From: Acidobacteriota bacterium
GTDB taxonomy: Bacteria > Acidobacteriota > Blastocatellia > RBC074
Assembly: GCA_018269055.1 (NCBI GenBank)
Contig: JAFDVI010000059.1
Coordinates: forward strand, 22,079-86,078
Direction: 5' to 3'
Length of the DNA stretch: 64,000 bases
The notes beneath the pieces were generated by a model. The model saw only the letters and a list, made by a program, of their open reading frames with translations, was not told the DNA's origin and made no database searches. Shown here piece by piece: positions 8,339-16,440 of this stretch. The translations under genes were made by a program, and so were the position numbers. Numbering within the stretch: the stretch's first letter is position 1; each line of letters opens with the position of its first letter.

Positions 8339-9805
8339 ATGAATCTCGCTGACAGTTATGCTCGCCGCGAATTTCTAAAAAATAGTCTAGCCTCCATCCC
8401 GGTCTTGATGGCCGGCAATGCGGTCTTCGGCAAATCTGGCGATCTGACGAGTCTTAGCCTTCAGCAAGCGTCCGAGCTTGTGCGAACCAAGTCCGTCTCG
8501 CCCGTTGATCTGCTCCGCGCCTGCCTGCAACGAATCGAACAGCTCAACCCGGCCTTGAATGCTTTTATCACCGTCGCTAATGAGGCCGCGCTGGCGCAGG
8601 CGCGCGAGCTTGAGCGCGAGCGGCAACGTGGGCGATGGCGTGGGCCGCTGCACGGCATTCCCCTCGCGCTCAAAGACAATATAGATACGGCAGGCATCCG
8701 GACGACTGCGGCCAGCGCCGTATTTGCCAATCGTGTTCCGACGGAGGATGCGGAGGTTGTCCGCCGGTTGAAGGCGGCCGGCGCGGTCATCATCGGCAAG
8801 CTGAACCTGCATGAGTTCGCGCATGGCCTCACGTCCGCGATCAGCCATTTCGGGCCTGTTCATAATCCGTGGCAGCTTGAATATATGGCCGGCGGCTCTT
8901 CCGGCGGTTGCGGAGCTGCGGTGGCGGCGGGGCTTTGTTACGGGGCGATTGGCACGGACACCGGCGCATCTGTCCGATACCCTGCCGCCTGTTGTGGCAT
9001 CGTCGGGCTGAAACCGACCTACGGTTTAGTGAGCGCACGCGGCGTGATCCCGGATTCGTGGTCGTTTGACCACGTCGGGCCGATGTGCAGAACCGTGACC
9101 GATACCGTCATGCTGTTATCCGGCATCGCCGGGTATGACCCGGAAGACAGCGGCGGCATTGATGCGCCTCGGCGCGACTACGCTAAGCTGTTGCCGGCCA
9201 ACACGGCTTCGTTGCGACTGGGGCACTTGATGTTCGAGGAACGGTTGGACGCCGAGGTAGCAGCCGCGATGGATGAAGCCATTAAGGTGCTGCGTCAACT
9301 CACCGCCGGAGTGCGAGAGGTCAAACTTCCGCCGCAACCGGATTTGTTCGCTTCCGTCGCGGACGCGGAAGGGTATGCCTTCCACGCGCCATACCTCGAA
9401 AAGACGCCAGAGCTATATTACCCGGTGACGCGTAACGACCTGCAAGCAGGCGCGAAAGTGAAAATGGCGGAATACATGCAGGGGCGTCGCGAGTTGGATC
9501 GGCAGCGCCACACCAGCGGACGGCTCTTTGCTGACGTGGACTTGTTGGTGACGCCAACCTTTAGGCAAATGCCGCTCACGCTGGCGGCCTGTCACGAAGC
9601 CTTTCCTGATCTGGGCATTCATACCGGAGAGTTCAATATTTACGGCGTGCCCGCGCTCTCGCTTCCCTGCGGCTTCACCAAAGCCGGCCTGCCGATTGGG
9701 CTGCAAATCATCGGCCCGCGCTTGGGCGAGGCCAAGGTGCTTGCGCTTGCGCGGGCGTATGAACAAGCGACGAATTGGCACAAGCATAAACCGGCGGTTT
9801 CCTAA
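8339..9805 (+). CDS. Amidase signature family hydrolase, probably exported
   Basis: This 488-residue protein has a Tat-like N-terminus (YARREFLKNSLASIPVLMAG) followed by a complete amidase-signature domain. The Ser-cisSer-Lys triad is K112 (LALKDNID), S187 (AGGSSGG) and S211 (GTDTGASVRYP). The last motif has Ala where Gly-Gly-Ser is usual. The family hydrolyses C-N bonds of amides, aryl amides or Glu-tRNA; the exported form and the lack of gatBC neighbours argue against a GatA role. The ATG at 8339 has AGAAAGGA upstream; the longer frame back to 8198 would overlap the preceding gene. The substrate is unknown. Confidence 0.88.
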   Translation: MNLADSYARREFLKNSLASIPVLMAGNAVFGKSGDLTSLSLQQASELVRTKSVSPVDLLRACLQRIEQLNPALNAFITVANEAALAQARELERERQRGRWRGPLHGIPLALKDNIDTAGIRTTAASAVFANRVPTEDAEVVRRLKAAGAVIIGKLNLHEFAHGLTSAISHFGPVHNPWQLEYMAGGSSGGCGAAVAAGLCYGAIGTDTGASVRYPAACCGIVGLKPTYGLVSARGVIPDSWSFDHVGPMCRTVTDTVMLLSGIAGYDPEDSGGIDAPRRDYAKLLPANTASLRLGHLMFEERLDAEVAAAMDEAIKVLRQLTAGVREVKLPPQPDLFASVADAEGYAFHAPYLEKTPELYYPVTRNDLQAGAKVKMAEYMQGRRELDRQRHTSGRLFADVDLLVTPTFRQMPLTLAACHEAFPDLGIHTGEFNIYGVPALSLPCGFTKAGLPIGLQIIGPRLGEAKVLALARAYEQATNWHKHKPAVS

Positions 9806-9808
9806 CGG

Positions 9809-9872
9809 CGCGAGTTTGGCTTGCAGCTTTCGGTGGAAGACAAGCGCGCTCATCGCATTACTCAAGACTCTC
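9809..9872 (+). pseudogene. Degraded gene tail, copy A (frameshifted)
   Basis: Just after the amidase stop, one frame reads REFGLQLSVEDKRA and the next continues SALIALLKTL. Together they match the tail at 12297-12410 (HEFGLQLSAEDKRALIVFLKTL) if one base is missing near 9849. The motif resembles the C-terminus of c-type cytochrome or cytochrome-peroxidase-like proteins ('LS.EDK..LI.FLKTL'), but the family call is weak. It is a remnant, not a working gene. Confidence 0.6.
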
Positions 9873-9916
9873 AGAAAAAGAAACAGCAACTACCCTTTCA
9901 AAGGAGCTATAGAATC

Positions 9917-10588
9917 ATGGAAGAACAACTATTCCCCAATGTCGAAGCGATTCGGCAGTTGAACCTGAACGTACTTCAGGAAGCGCGACCAATCGAACTC
10001 CTTACGCGCCGCCGTCTTTTACGCCGAACGCTGCTTGGCGCTGCGGGGTTGCCGCTGTTGCTGGCAGCGGACGTTTTGTCCGCCTCGCTGCTGGCGGCGA
10101 CGGAGGACGTACCGGAAACCGAGAACAACTATGAAGGCCCGTTTTACAAGCCCGGCGCGCCCGTGCGTTCGGTGTTGCTGGAAAGCGGGATGGCCGGCAC
10201 ACCGTTGACCGTCACCGGGCGCGTGCTGGACACGCAGGGCCGACCGCTGAAGGGCGCCTTGCTCGACATCTGGCACGCCGATCACACGGGAGAATACGAC
10301 AACAAAGGCTTTCGCCTGCGCGGGCGGCTGTACACCGACGACGAAGGGCGCTACACGTTGCGAACGATCAAGCCGCTGTATTACGGCGTTCCCGGCGACA
10401 TGCGCCCGTCGCACATCCACGTGAAGGCGAGCTTTGAGAAATCGCCGATCCTGACGACGCAGCTTTACTTTAAGGGCGATCCCTGGAACCACCATGATCC
10501 CGGCGTGCGGCCTTCACTGATTGTGTCGCCCCGCAAAGAGTCGGACGGTCTTGCCGCCCAATTCGACTTCGTCATCAAGGTAAGCTGA
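9917..10588 (+). CDS. Intradiol ring-cleavage dioxygenase-like protein, exported
   Basis: This 223-residue protein has a basic, Tat-like leader (TRRRLLRRTLLGAAGLPLLLAADVL, about 30-55) and then an intradiol dioxygenase core. The core includes ALLDIWHADHTGEYD (115-128), RGRLYTDDEGRYTLRTIKP and RPSHIHVK. The expected non-heme Fe(III) ligands are present as Tyr127, a Tyr at about 155-156, His166 and His168. The family opens catechol-type rings, as in protocatechuate 3,4-dioxygenase, but the single-subunit exported form makes the substrate uncertain. The ATG at 9917 follows AAGGAG. The gene is in a same-strand series with the amidase, ankyrin and hydrolase genes. Confidence 0.88.
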   Translation: MEEQLFPNVEAIRQLNLNVLQEARPIELLTRRRLLRRTLLGAAGLPLLLAADVLSASLLAATEDVPETENNYEGPFYKPGAPVRSVLLESGMAGTPLTVTGRVLDTQGRPLKGALLDIWHADHTGEYDNKGFRLRGRLYTDDEGRYTLRTIKPLYYGVPGDMRPSHIHVKASFEKSPILTTQLYFKGDPWNHHDPGVRPSLIVSPRKESDGLAAQFDFVIKVS

Positions 10589-10604
10589 ACCGAGGAGGAA
10601 AATT

Positions 10605-11345
10605 ATGGCTCGCTTTTCACTACCCGGCCTTGTCATCGCCATCCTGCTGACCACCGCGCCAAGCTGGGCGCAAACACCATCGGAAGAACTCATTCGAGCC
10701 ATCACCAAAGGCGATGAGAAGAAGGCTCTCCTGCTGCTGAAACAAGGCGCGAATCCGAATGCGCGCGACGAGACAAACACACCTGCCATCTCGTTGGCAG
10801 CCTATTACGGGCAGGAACAGACCGTGCGCGCGTTACTGGCAGGTGGCGCGGATATTCGAGCAAAGGACATTGATGGCTGGAGTGTCCTTCACTACGCCGC
10901 CATCGGTGGGCATCCAACCCTCGTCAGGTTAATGCTTGATCGCGGATTGGCGGTGAATGAACACGGCGGCACGGACGGCATGACGGCATTGGCCTACGCC
11001 GCAGTACGCGGGCATCTGCCCGTGATGCGACTGCTGTTAGCACACCACGCGGATGTCAACCTCGCCGATTCAGGCTGCAACACGCCGTTGCTTCATGCCG
11101 CGATGCGCGGTCGCGCCGACGCCGTGCGCCTGCTGCTGGAACACGGCGCAAACGTCAACGCTGTTTCCAAACATGGCTGGACACCCTTGATGACCGCCGC
11201 GTGGGAAGGCCACACGATGATTGTGCAGGAACTGCTGAAGCATGGCGCGGACGCGAAACTGCTGAGTAGTGATCATCGCTCAGCATTGATGCTGGCGCAG
11301 TCTGAGGGGCATCAGGAAATCGTCAAATTGCTGGCGGGCAAATAA
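10605..11345 (+). CDS. Exported ankyrin-repeat protein
   Basis: This 246-residue protein begins with a signal peptide (MARFSLPGLVIAILLTTAPSWAQ). About six ankyrin repeats follow (TPAISLAAYYGQEQTVRALLAGGADI, WSVLHYAAIGGHPTLVRLMLDRG, MTALAYAAVRGHLPVMRLLLAHHADV, NTPLLHAAMRGRADAVRLLLEHGANV and others). Ankyrin arrays bind proteins and have no catalytic role of their own. It starts 16 bp after the dioxygenase stop with GAGGAGG upstream, so the two are almost certainly co-transcribed. Confidence 0.92.
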   Translation: MARFSLPGLVIAILLTTAPSWAQTPSEELIRAITKGDEKKALLLLKQGANPNARDETNTPAISLAAYYGQEQTVRALLAGGADIRAKDIDGWSVLHYAAIGGHPTLVRLMLDRGLAVNEHGGTDGMTALAYAAVRGHLPVMRLLLAHHADVNLADSGCNTPLLHAAMRGRADAVRLLLEHGANVNAVSKHGWTPLMTAAWEGHTMIVQELLKHGADAKLLSSDHRSALMLAQSEGHQEIVKLLAGK

Positions 11346-11373
11346 AAGTTGAAACATTGCAGAGGAAATCACT

Positions 11374-12285
11374 ATGCGAAAAAGTTTATGCCTTGCGTTG
11401 TTCTTTATCCTCATCCCACAGATGGCGCTTGCCCAACAACCCCTTCCGCTGAAGAAAGCCGTCGTCAACAAGGTCGAACTTCATTACGTCATCCACGCGG
11501 GCGGCGCGCCGGTCGTGTTTGTGCATGGCGGGCTGGCAGACTATCGCGAGTGGCTTGCTCCGCTTGAGGTGTTCGCAAAAGAAGGATATCAGGTAGTCGT
11601 CTACAGCAAGCGTTATAACTATCCCAACAAGAACCCCGCCCCAAAGAACGGGAACAGACATTCGGCGCTGGCCGACGCCGAAGATTTGGCGGCATTGCTG
11701 AAAGAACTGCGACTCAAACCTGTTCACTTGGTCGGGTATTCGGCGGGCGCATACACGGCGCTCGCGCTGACGTTGCAGCACCCGGAGTTGGTTCGCACGT
11801 TGACTTTGACCGAGCCGCCTGTGTTGCCGTGGCTATCGGACTTGCCGGGAGGCAAAGCGATTCTCGGCGAGTTCGTCACCAACTGCTTCCAGCCAACTGC
11901 CGAAGCGTTTCGGAAAGGCAAAGACGAGCAAGCATTGCAACTCACACTGGCTTATTTCTCCGGTAAGAAGGATGCGTGGGCTGAGCTGCCTGCGGATGTA
12001 CGAAGCGTCCTTTGGGAAAATCGGCGGGAGTGGAAATTTATCAGCACCGCATCTCTCAATTACTTTCCTGCGTTGGATCGAAATGCAGTGCGGCAGATCA
12101 AAGTGCCCGTGTTGTTGCTGTGCGGAGAGAAGACGCTGCGCACGCATCAGTTGATCAACGACGAATTGACGCGGCTGTTGTCGGCGGCGAAGCGCGTGAA
12201 CTTCGCCGGAGCGACGCACGATATGTGGAGCGAGCAACCTGAAAATTGTCAGCGTACAGTGCTTGAATTTTTGAAAGGCAAATAA
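11374..12285 (+). CDS. Exported alpha/beta-hydrolase
   Basis: This 303-residue protein has a signal peptide (MRKSLCLALFFILIPQMALAQQ) and an alpha/beta-hydrolase fold. The oxyanion loop is VFVHGG (48-53), nucleophile S123 lies in LVGYSAGAY, and a late histidine in GATHDMWSEQP should complete the triad. An acidic partner is likely in VLLLCGEKTLRT. Hydrolysis of an ester or similar bond is expected; the substrate is unknown. It ends the same-strand gene run (DUF2306, amidase, dioxygenase, ankyrin, hydrolase) that lies between the two kinase paralogues. Confidence 0.88.
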   Translation: MRKSLCLALFFILIPQMALAQQPLPLKKAVVNKVELHYVIHAGGAPVVFVHGGLADYREWLAPLEVFAKEGYQVVVYSKRYNYPNKNPAPKNGNRHSALADAEDLAALLKELRLKPVHLVGYSAGAYTALALTLQHPELVRTLTLTEPPVLPWLSDLPGGKAILGEFVTNCFQPTAEAFRKGKDEQALQLTLAYFSGKKDAWAELPADVRSVLWENRREWKFISTASLNYFPALDRNAVRQIKVPVLLLCGEKTLRTHQLINDELTRLLSAAKRVNFAGATHDMWSEQPENCQRTVLEFLKGK

Positions 12286-12296
12286 CCCTACGGCCA

Positions 12297-12410
12297 ATGG
12301 GATTTGAAGGCTACGGCGGGAAGACGCGCGCGGTGAAAGGGCACGAGTTCGGGTTGCAGTTATCAGCGGAAGACAAGCGCGCATTGATTGTGTTTCTCAA
12401 GACGCTCTGA
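12297..12410 (+). pseudogene. Gene-tail remnant, copy B
   Basis: An open stretch of 37 codons from ATG 12297 reads MGFEGYGGKTRAVKG and then HEFGLQLSAEDKRALIVFLKTL before TGA. It has no ribosome site and no N-terminal domain. It matches the frameshifted remnant at 9809-9872, so both look like leftover 3' ends of one duplicated gene, possibly a cytochrome-c-type protein. The second kinase starts 25 bp later. Confidence 0.55.
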
Positions 12411-12435
12411 CCTGAAGAGATTGAAAGAAGCGAGC

Positions 12436-15324
12436 ATGACACCTGAGCAATGGGAACAAGTCGGACGGTTGTATCAATCCGCACTGGAGCTGAAAGCGGA
12501 AGCTCGCGCGGCATATCTCGATCAAGCCTGCGGCGCAGATCAATCGCTGCGGCAAGAAGTCGAGTCGCTGCTTGCGGCAGATGGCGAAGTCGGAGATTTC
12601 CTGGCCGCAGGCGCGATGGGCGATGCGGCCCAGCGATTGGCGCAATACCAATCGCTTTCGCTGATCGGGCAGAAACTCGGCCCGTACCAAGTGCTGGCGC
12701 TCATCGGTGCGGGCGGCATGGGCGAAGTTTATCAAGCGCGTGATGCTCGCCTGAACCGCGATGTGGCCATCAAAGTGTTGCCCGTTTCCTTCGCCAAAGA
12801 TGCCGACCGATTGCGCCGCTTCGAGCAGGAGGCGCGCGCGACCTCGGCGCTCAACCATCCGAACATCCTGACGATCTTCGACATCGGCGCTGCTTCACCA
12901 GAACTTGGGGGCGCGCCGTATATCGTCGCTGAATTGCTGGAAGGAGAAGAGCTGCGCGCGCAGTTGCAGCAAGGCGCGTTGTCGCAACGCCGGGTGATTG
13001 ATTACGCGCAGCAGATCGCGCGCGGCCTGGCGGCGGCGCACGAGCGCGGCATCGTCCATCGTGATTTGAAGCCGGAGAATCTGTTCGTGATGAAAGATTG
13101 GCGCGTCAAGATTCTCGATTTTGGTTTAGCGAAGTTGAAGCCGCTGCCGAATGCGCTGATTGATTCGCAGGCCGCCACGCAGCAGAAACTCACTGATCCG
13201 GGAACGGTAATGGGTACGGTGGGTTATATGGCCCCCGAACAGGTGCGCGGTGAAGAGGCGGATCATCGCGCGGACATTTTCGCGCTCGGCGTGATCCTGT
13301 ATGAAATGCTCAGCGGACAGCGGCCCTTCAAAGGCAATTCTGCCGTCGAGGTGATGAATGCGATTCTGAAGGAAGAACCGCCGGAGTTTGACGAGTCAAA
13401 CGCGCGCATCAATCCTCAGCTTGAACGAATCGTGCGGCGCTGTTTGGAGAAGCGCGAGCAACAACGTTTTCAGTCGGCCAGCGATCTCGCGTTCGATTTG
13501 GAGATGCTGTCGGGGCAGTCAAGCGCAAGTGCAAAAGTACCGGCGGCGGTCAGCAGCCGCACGCGCGAGCGACTTCTCTGGATGGCAGCGAGCGCGGCGC
13601 TATTGCTGGCGACACTGTTGTTCGCGGTCGGCTATTTCCACCGGGCACCGGGCGCGGTCCCCGTCACGCGCTTTCAAGTTCCCTTGCCGGGAAAGGCGAC
13701 GTTCTTCCCGATGGGCGAACTGGCCAGTCTAAGTGTCTCGCCGGATGGCTGCTGCCTAGCCTTTGTGGCGACCTCTGATGGACAACGCAACCTTTGGTTG
13801 CGTCGTATGGACGCAGTCGAAGCGCAAATTTTGCCTGGCACTACCGAAGCGCTCGCTCCGTTCTGGTCGCCGGATAGCCGCTACATCGCCTTCTTCGCGG
13901 ACGGCAAGCTCAAGAAAGTCGCGGCTGTGGGCGGTGCGCCGCAAACAATTTGCGAGTTGCCTGCCACCTGTTACAGCGGCGCGTGGGGTAGCGCGGGTAC
14001 CATTCTGCTCGGCGGGAGTGGCGTCGAGTTCAAGGGCGTGTATCGTGTTTCAGAGAACGGTGGTGCACTGACGCCGCTGCTGAAGGTTGATCAGCCCTTA
14101 GGCCATTGGCTTGATTTTCTGCCGGATGGACAGCACTTCCTCTATTTCTCGATTGGCAAGGAGATACAAAAAGGGGTTTATGTCGGCTCGCTTGGCTCCA
14201 CGGAAACTCGCCTGCTGTTGCCGAGCAATTCGCGCGCAGAGTACGCGCCGCCCGGCTACCTGCTCTTCGCGCGCGAGGGAAGTTTGGTCGCGCAGCCGTT
14301 TGACGCTGACAAGCTGCGCCTCAGCGGTGAGCCATTTACCGTTGTCGAACAGATGACCAGCTTTGACAACACAGGCTGGGCGGAGTTCTCCGTTTCCGGC
14401 AACGGTGTGCTTGCCTATTACATGAACCCGCCCACTTCACTCAGTTGGTTTGATCGCGGCGGTCGTCAGAGCGGTGCAGTTCTTGCGCCGGGTTTATATG
14501 ACCAGCACCGGCTCTCACCGGATGGGCGGCACGTAGCTTTCTCTTTGATGGATTCGCGCACAGGGCTAGACAATCTTTGGATCAGTGAGGCGGCGCGCGA
14601 CACCTCCACGCGCATTAACTTCACCCCGATAGACAACAGCGATCCTGTGTGGTCGCCAGACGGACGCCGACTGGCGTTCTTTTCCTTTCAAGGCGTGGGA
14701 AAAACGACGCTCGTCATCAAAGACGTGAATGATGCAGGCGAGGGCGAACGCCCGCTCCCGGACGAATTCCAAGTGCCCACGGACTGGTCTTTGGACGGGC
14801 AATATCTCGCCTACACCGAACGGCAGTATTTCAACGGCTTACCGACAGAGCAAGATATTTGGTTTTTCCCGTTGTTCGGAGATCGCAAGCCGATTCAGTT
14901 TATGGGCACGCGCTTCAACGAATCGCGCGCGCGCTTTTCTCCAAACCGCCGCTGGGTGGCTTATGTCTCGGACGAATCGGGCCGGGAGGAAGTTTACGTG
15001 CGGGCCTTCGACGGCTCCGGCGAGAAAATGCGCGTCTCTAGCGGCGGCGGTTCGCGGCCTTGCTGGCGGCGCGACGGCGCAGAGTTGTTTTATCTGTCGG
15101 GCGACAATCAACTGATGGCTGTGCCGGTGAAGACGGGCACAAGGTTTGAATATGGCGTGCCGTTGGCACTGTTTCGCATCGCCTCGCCCGGCTGGAACGT
15201 TTACGGCAATGCCTTCGACGCCGCGCCGGATGGGCAACGATTTCTGATTCAAACAGGAGTGACAGGCGCGCCGTCCTTGCCGTTTACAGTTGTCGTCCCT
15301 TGGAACGCAGGAATGAAACGATGA
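12436..15324 (+). CDS. Membrane Ser/Thr protein kinase with TolB-like propeller (copy 2)
   Basis: This 962-residue protein has the same architecture and numbering as the kinase at 4569: an N-terminal helical segment, GAGGMG 91-96, K113, HRD 208-210, DFG 228-230, a membrane span at about 378-400 and an outer PD40-type propeller. The kinase half is nearly identical to copy 1. Bases 12844-13043 match 4977-5176 without a change, while the propellers differ strongly, so inputs probably differ and targets may overlap. Unlike copy 1, no sigma gene precedes it; a gene-tail remnant does. The ATG at 12436 is chosen by match to copy 1. Confidence 0.93.
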   Translation: MTPEQWEQVGRLYQSALELKAEARAAYLDQACGADQSLRQEVESLLAADGEVGDFLAAGAMGDAAQRLAQYQSLSLIGQKLGPYQVLALIGAGGMGEVYQARDARLNRDVAIKVLPVSFAKDADRLRRFEQEARATSALNHPNILTIFDIGAASPELGGAPYIVAELLEGEELRAQLQQGALSQRRVIDYAQQIARGLAAAHERGIVHRDLKPENLFVMKDWRVKILDFGLAKLKPLPNALIDSQAATQQKLTDPGTVMGTVGYMAPEQVRGEEADHRADIFALGVILYEMLSGQRPFKGNSAVEVMNAILKEEPPEFDESNARINPQLERIVRRCLEKREQQRFQSASDLAFDLEMLSGQSSASAKVPAAVSSRTRERLLWMAASAALLLATLLFAVGYFHRAPGAVPVTRFQVPLPGKATFFPMGELASLSVSPDGCCLAFVATSDGQRNLWLRRMDAVEAQILPGTTEALAPFWSPDSRYIAFFADGKLKKVAAVGGAPQTICELPATCYSGAWGSAGTILLGGSGVEFKGVYRVSENGGALTPLLKVDQPLGHWLDFLPDGQHFLYFSIGKEIQKGVYVGSLGSTETRLLLPSNSRAEYAPPGYLLFAREGSLVAQPFDADKLRLSGEPFTVVEQMTSFDNTGWAEFSVSGNGVLAYYMNPPTSLSWFDRGGRQSGAVLAPGLYDQHRLSPDGRHVAFSLMDSRTGLDNLWISEAARDTSTRINFTPIDNSDPVWSPDGRRLAFFSFQGVGKTTLVIKDVNDAGEGERPLPDEFQVPTDWSLDGQYLAYTERQYFNGLPTEQDIWFFPLFGDRKPIQFMGTRFNESRARFSPNRRWVAYVSDESGREEVYVRAFDGSGEKMRVSSGGGSRPCWRRDGAELFYLSGDNQLMAVPVKTGTRFEYGVPLALFRIASPGWNVYGNAFDAAPDGQRFLIQTGVTGAPSLPFTVVVPWNAGMKR

Positions 15325-15345
15325 TTATGCAATTGACCTTCTTGG

Positions 15346-16146
15346 CTAATGTGTCATCGAATACACGATGACGTTCATTCCCAACCGGTAGGCAGCCAGG
15401 CCGTATTTGAGCGGATACCGGGGTTCGTCAATCCATTCCCAGGCGTCGCCGTTGTCGGCATTGCGGGCAATGAAAATCATCACGCGGCCGTCTTCATCGT
15501 TCACAACAGCTTCGTAATGTGGCACGACGCCGCCCTTTTCATCGGTTCGTCCGCGATAAATGATATTGTCCACATTAGGGACTTGCACAACCTCATCAAT
15601 ATCGAAGTAGCAATGAAACAGCGGATGATCCAACGGCAATTCTTTGATCGTGTATTCGGGGAAAATTTTTCGCACCTGTTCCTGCACGTTTTGCCATTCG
15701 TATTCCCCCCAGAAATCATCCAGCATCAACAGGCCACCTCGAAGGAGGTATTCACGTAGCTTCGCCGCGTCATCTTCTGACAATTCCATAAAACCCGGTT
15801 CGACGGCGTACACGAAGGGATATTTGAAGATTTTCGGATCCTGCATGGAAACGGAGATTGGGTCGTCGGATATGGCCAACCCGCTGCGAACCCAGTCGCG
15901 CAAACCAACGATGAACTGTTCGTCGGCTTTCGGGTAATCGGTTGTCCACATTCTGCGCCAACCGTTGGATTCGTAAATCAATCTGGCAAAGGTATATTCC
16001 CCATGAGGTCTGGATGTATGGCGAGAATTTCGGTTGATGCGGCCTTCTTCGGAAAAGTCCGGGCGGCGCATCCCTCGCTGGCTTTGCGCAGACGGAGCCA
16101 AAGCCAACAACAGCGAAACCAGCAAAACTCCTGCAATGACTTTCAT
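15346..16146 (-). CDS. Exported DUF4159 protein
   Basis: This 266-residue protein has a signal peptide (MKVIAGVLLVSLLLALAPSAQSQ) and a DUF4159 domain (YTFARLIYESNGWRRMWTTDYPKADEQF, LREYLLRGGLLMLDDFWG, EYEWQNVQEQVRKIFPE). DUF4159 has a Rossmann/GATase-like fold and is abundant in Acidobacteria and Planctomycetes, with no proven activity. It starts 51 bp behind the 79-residue gene and may be the last member of the operon running leftwards from 20982. Confidence 0.85.
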   Translation of the reverse strand: MKVIAGVLLVSLLLALAPSAQSQRGMRRPDFSEEGRINRNSRHTSRPHGEYTFARLIYESNGWRRMWTTDYPKADEQFIVGLRDWVRSGLAISDDPISVSMQDPKIFKYPFVYAVEPGFMELSEDDAAKLREYLLRGGLLMLDDFWGEYEWQNVQEQVRKIFPEYTIKELPLDHPLFHCYFDIDEVVQVPNVDNIIYRGRTDEKGGVVPHYEAVVNDEDGRVMIFIARNADNGDAWEWIDEPRYPLKYGLAAYRLGMNVIVYSMTH

Positions 16147-16197
16147 CGAAATTGCTCCATCCTTACAAAGGGAAACATCAACGCAGCCATCCGACAG

Positions 16198-16437
16198 TTA
16201 CAGCGCGCCAGTCGTCAAAGTCACTTCGGATCGTTCCGATTCGTGAACAATCTCAACGGGAAGCTCAATTCCTAAAAACCGCAAAAATGCCTGGTCAGTC
16301 AGGGCGCTGGCGACGCCTTCGCCGATGGATCGTCCATCGGAATGCGACCAGATACGCTGATCGTTTCGTACAAAGCCCGCATCGGCCAATGCCCGCCGTC
16401 TGTCCGTCAAAGCCAGTTGATAAAACTCGTTTGTCAT
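16198..16437 (-). CDS. Small uncharacterised protein at the end of the SpoIID operon
   Basis: This 79-residue protein (MTNEFYQLALTDRRRALADAGFVRNDQ...) has no membrane segment and no family I recognise. Its ATG lies 3 bp after the SpoIID stop codon without a strong ribosome site of its own, so translation by coupling is likely. The tight spacing supports a real gene. It could be an accessory subunit, but nothing in the sequence gives a function. Confidence 0.6.
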   Translation of the reverse strand: MTNEFYQLALTDRRRALADAGFVRNDQRIWSHSDGRSIGEGVASALTDQAFLRFLGIELPVEIVHESERSEVTLTTGAL

Positions 16438-16440
16438 TGT

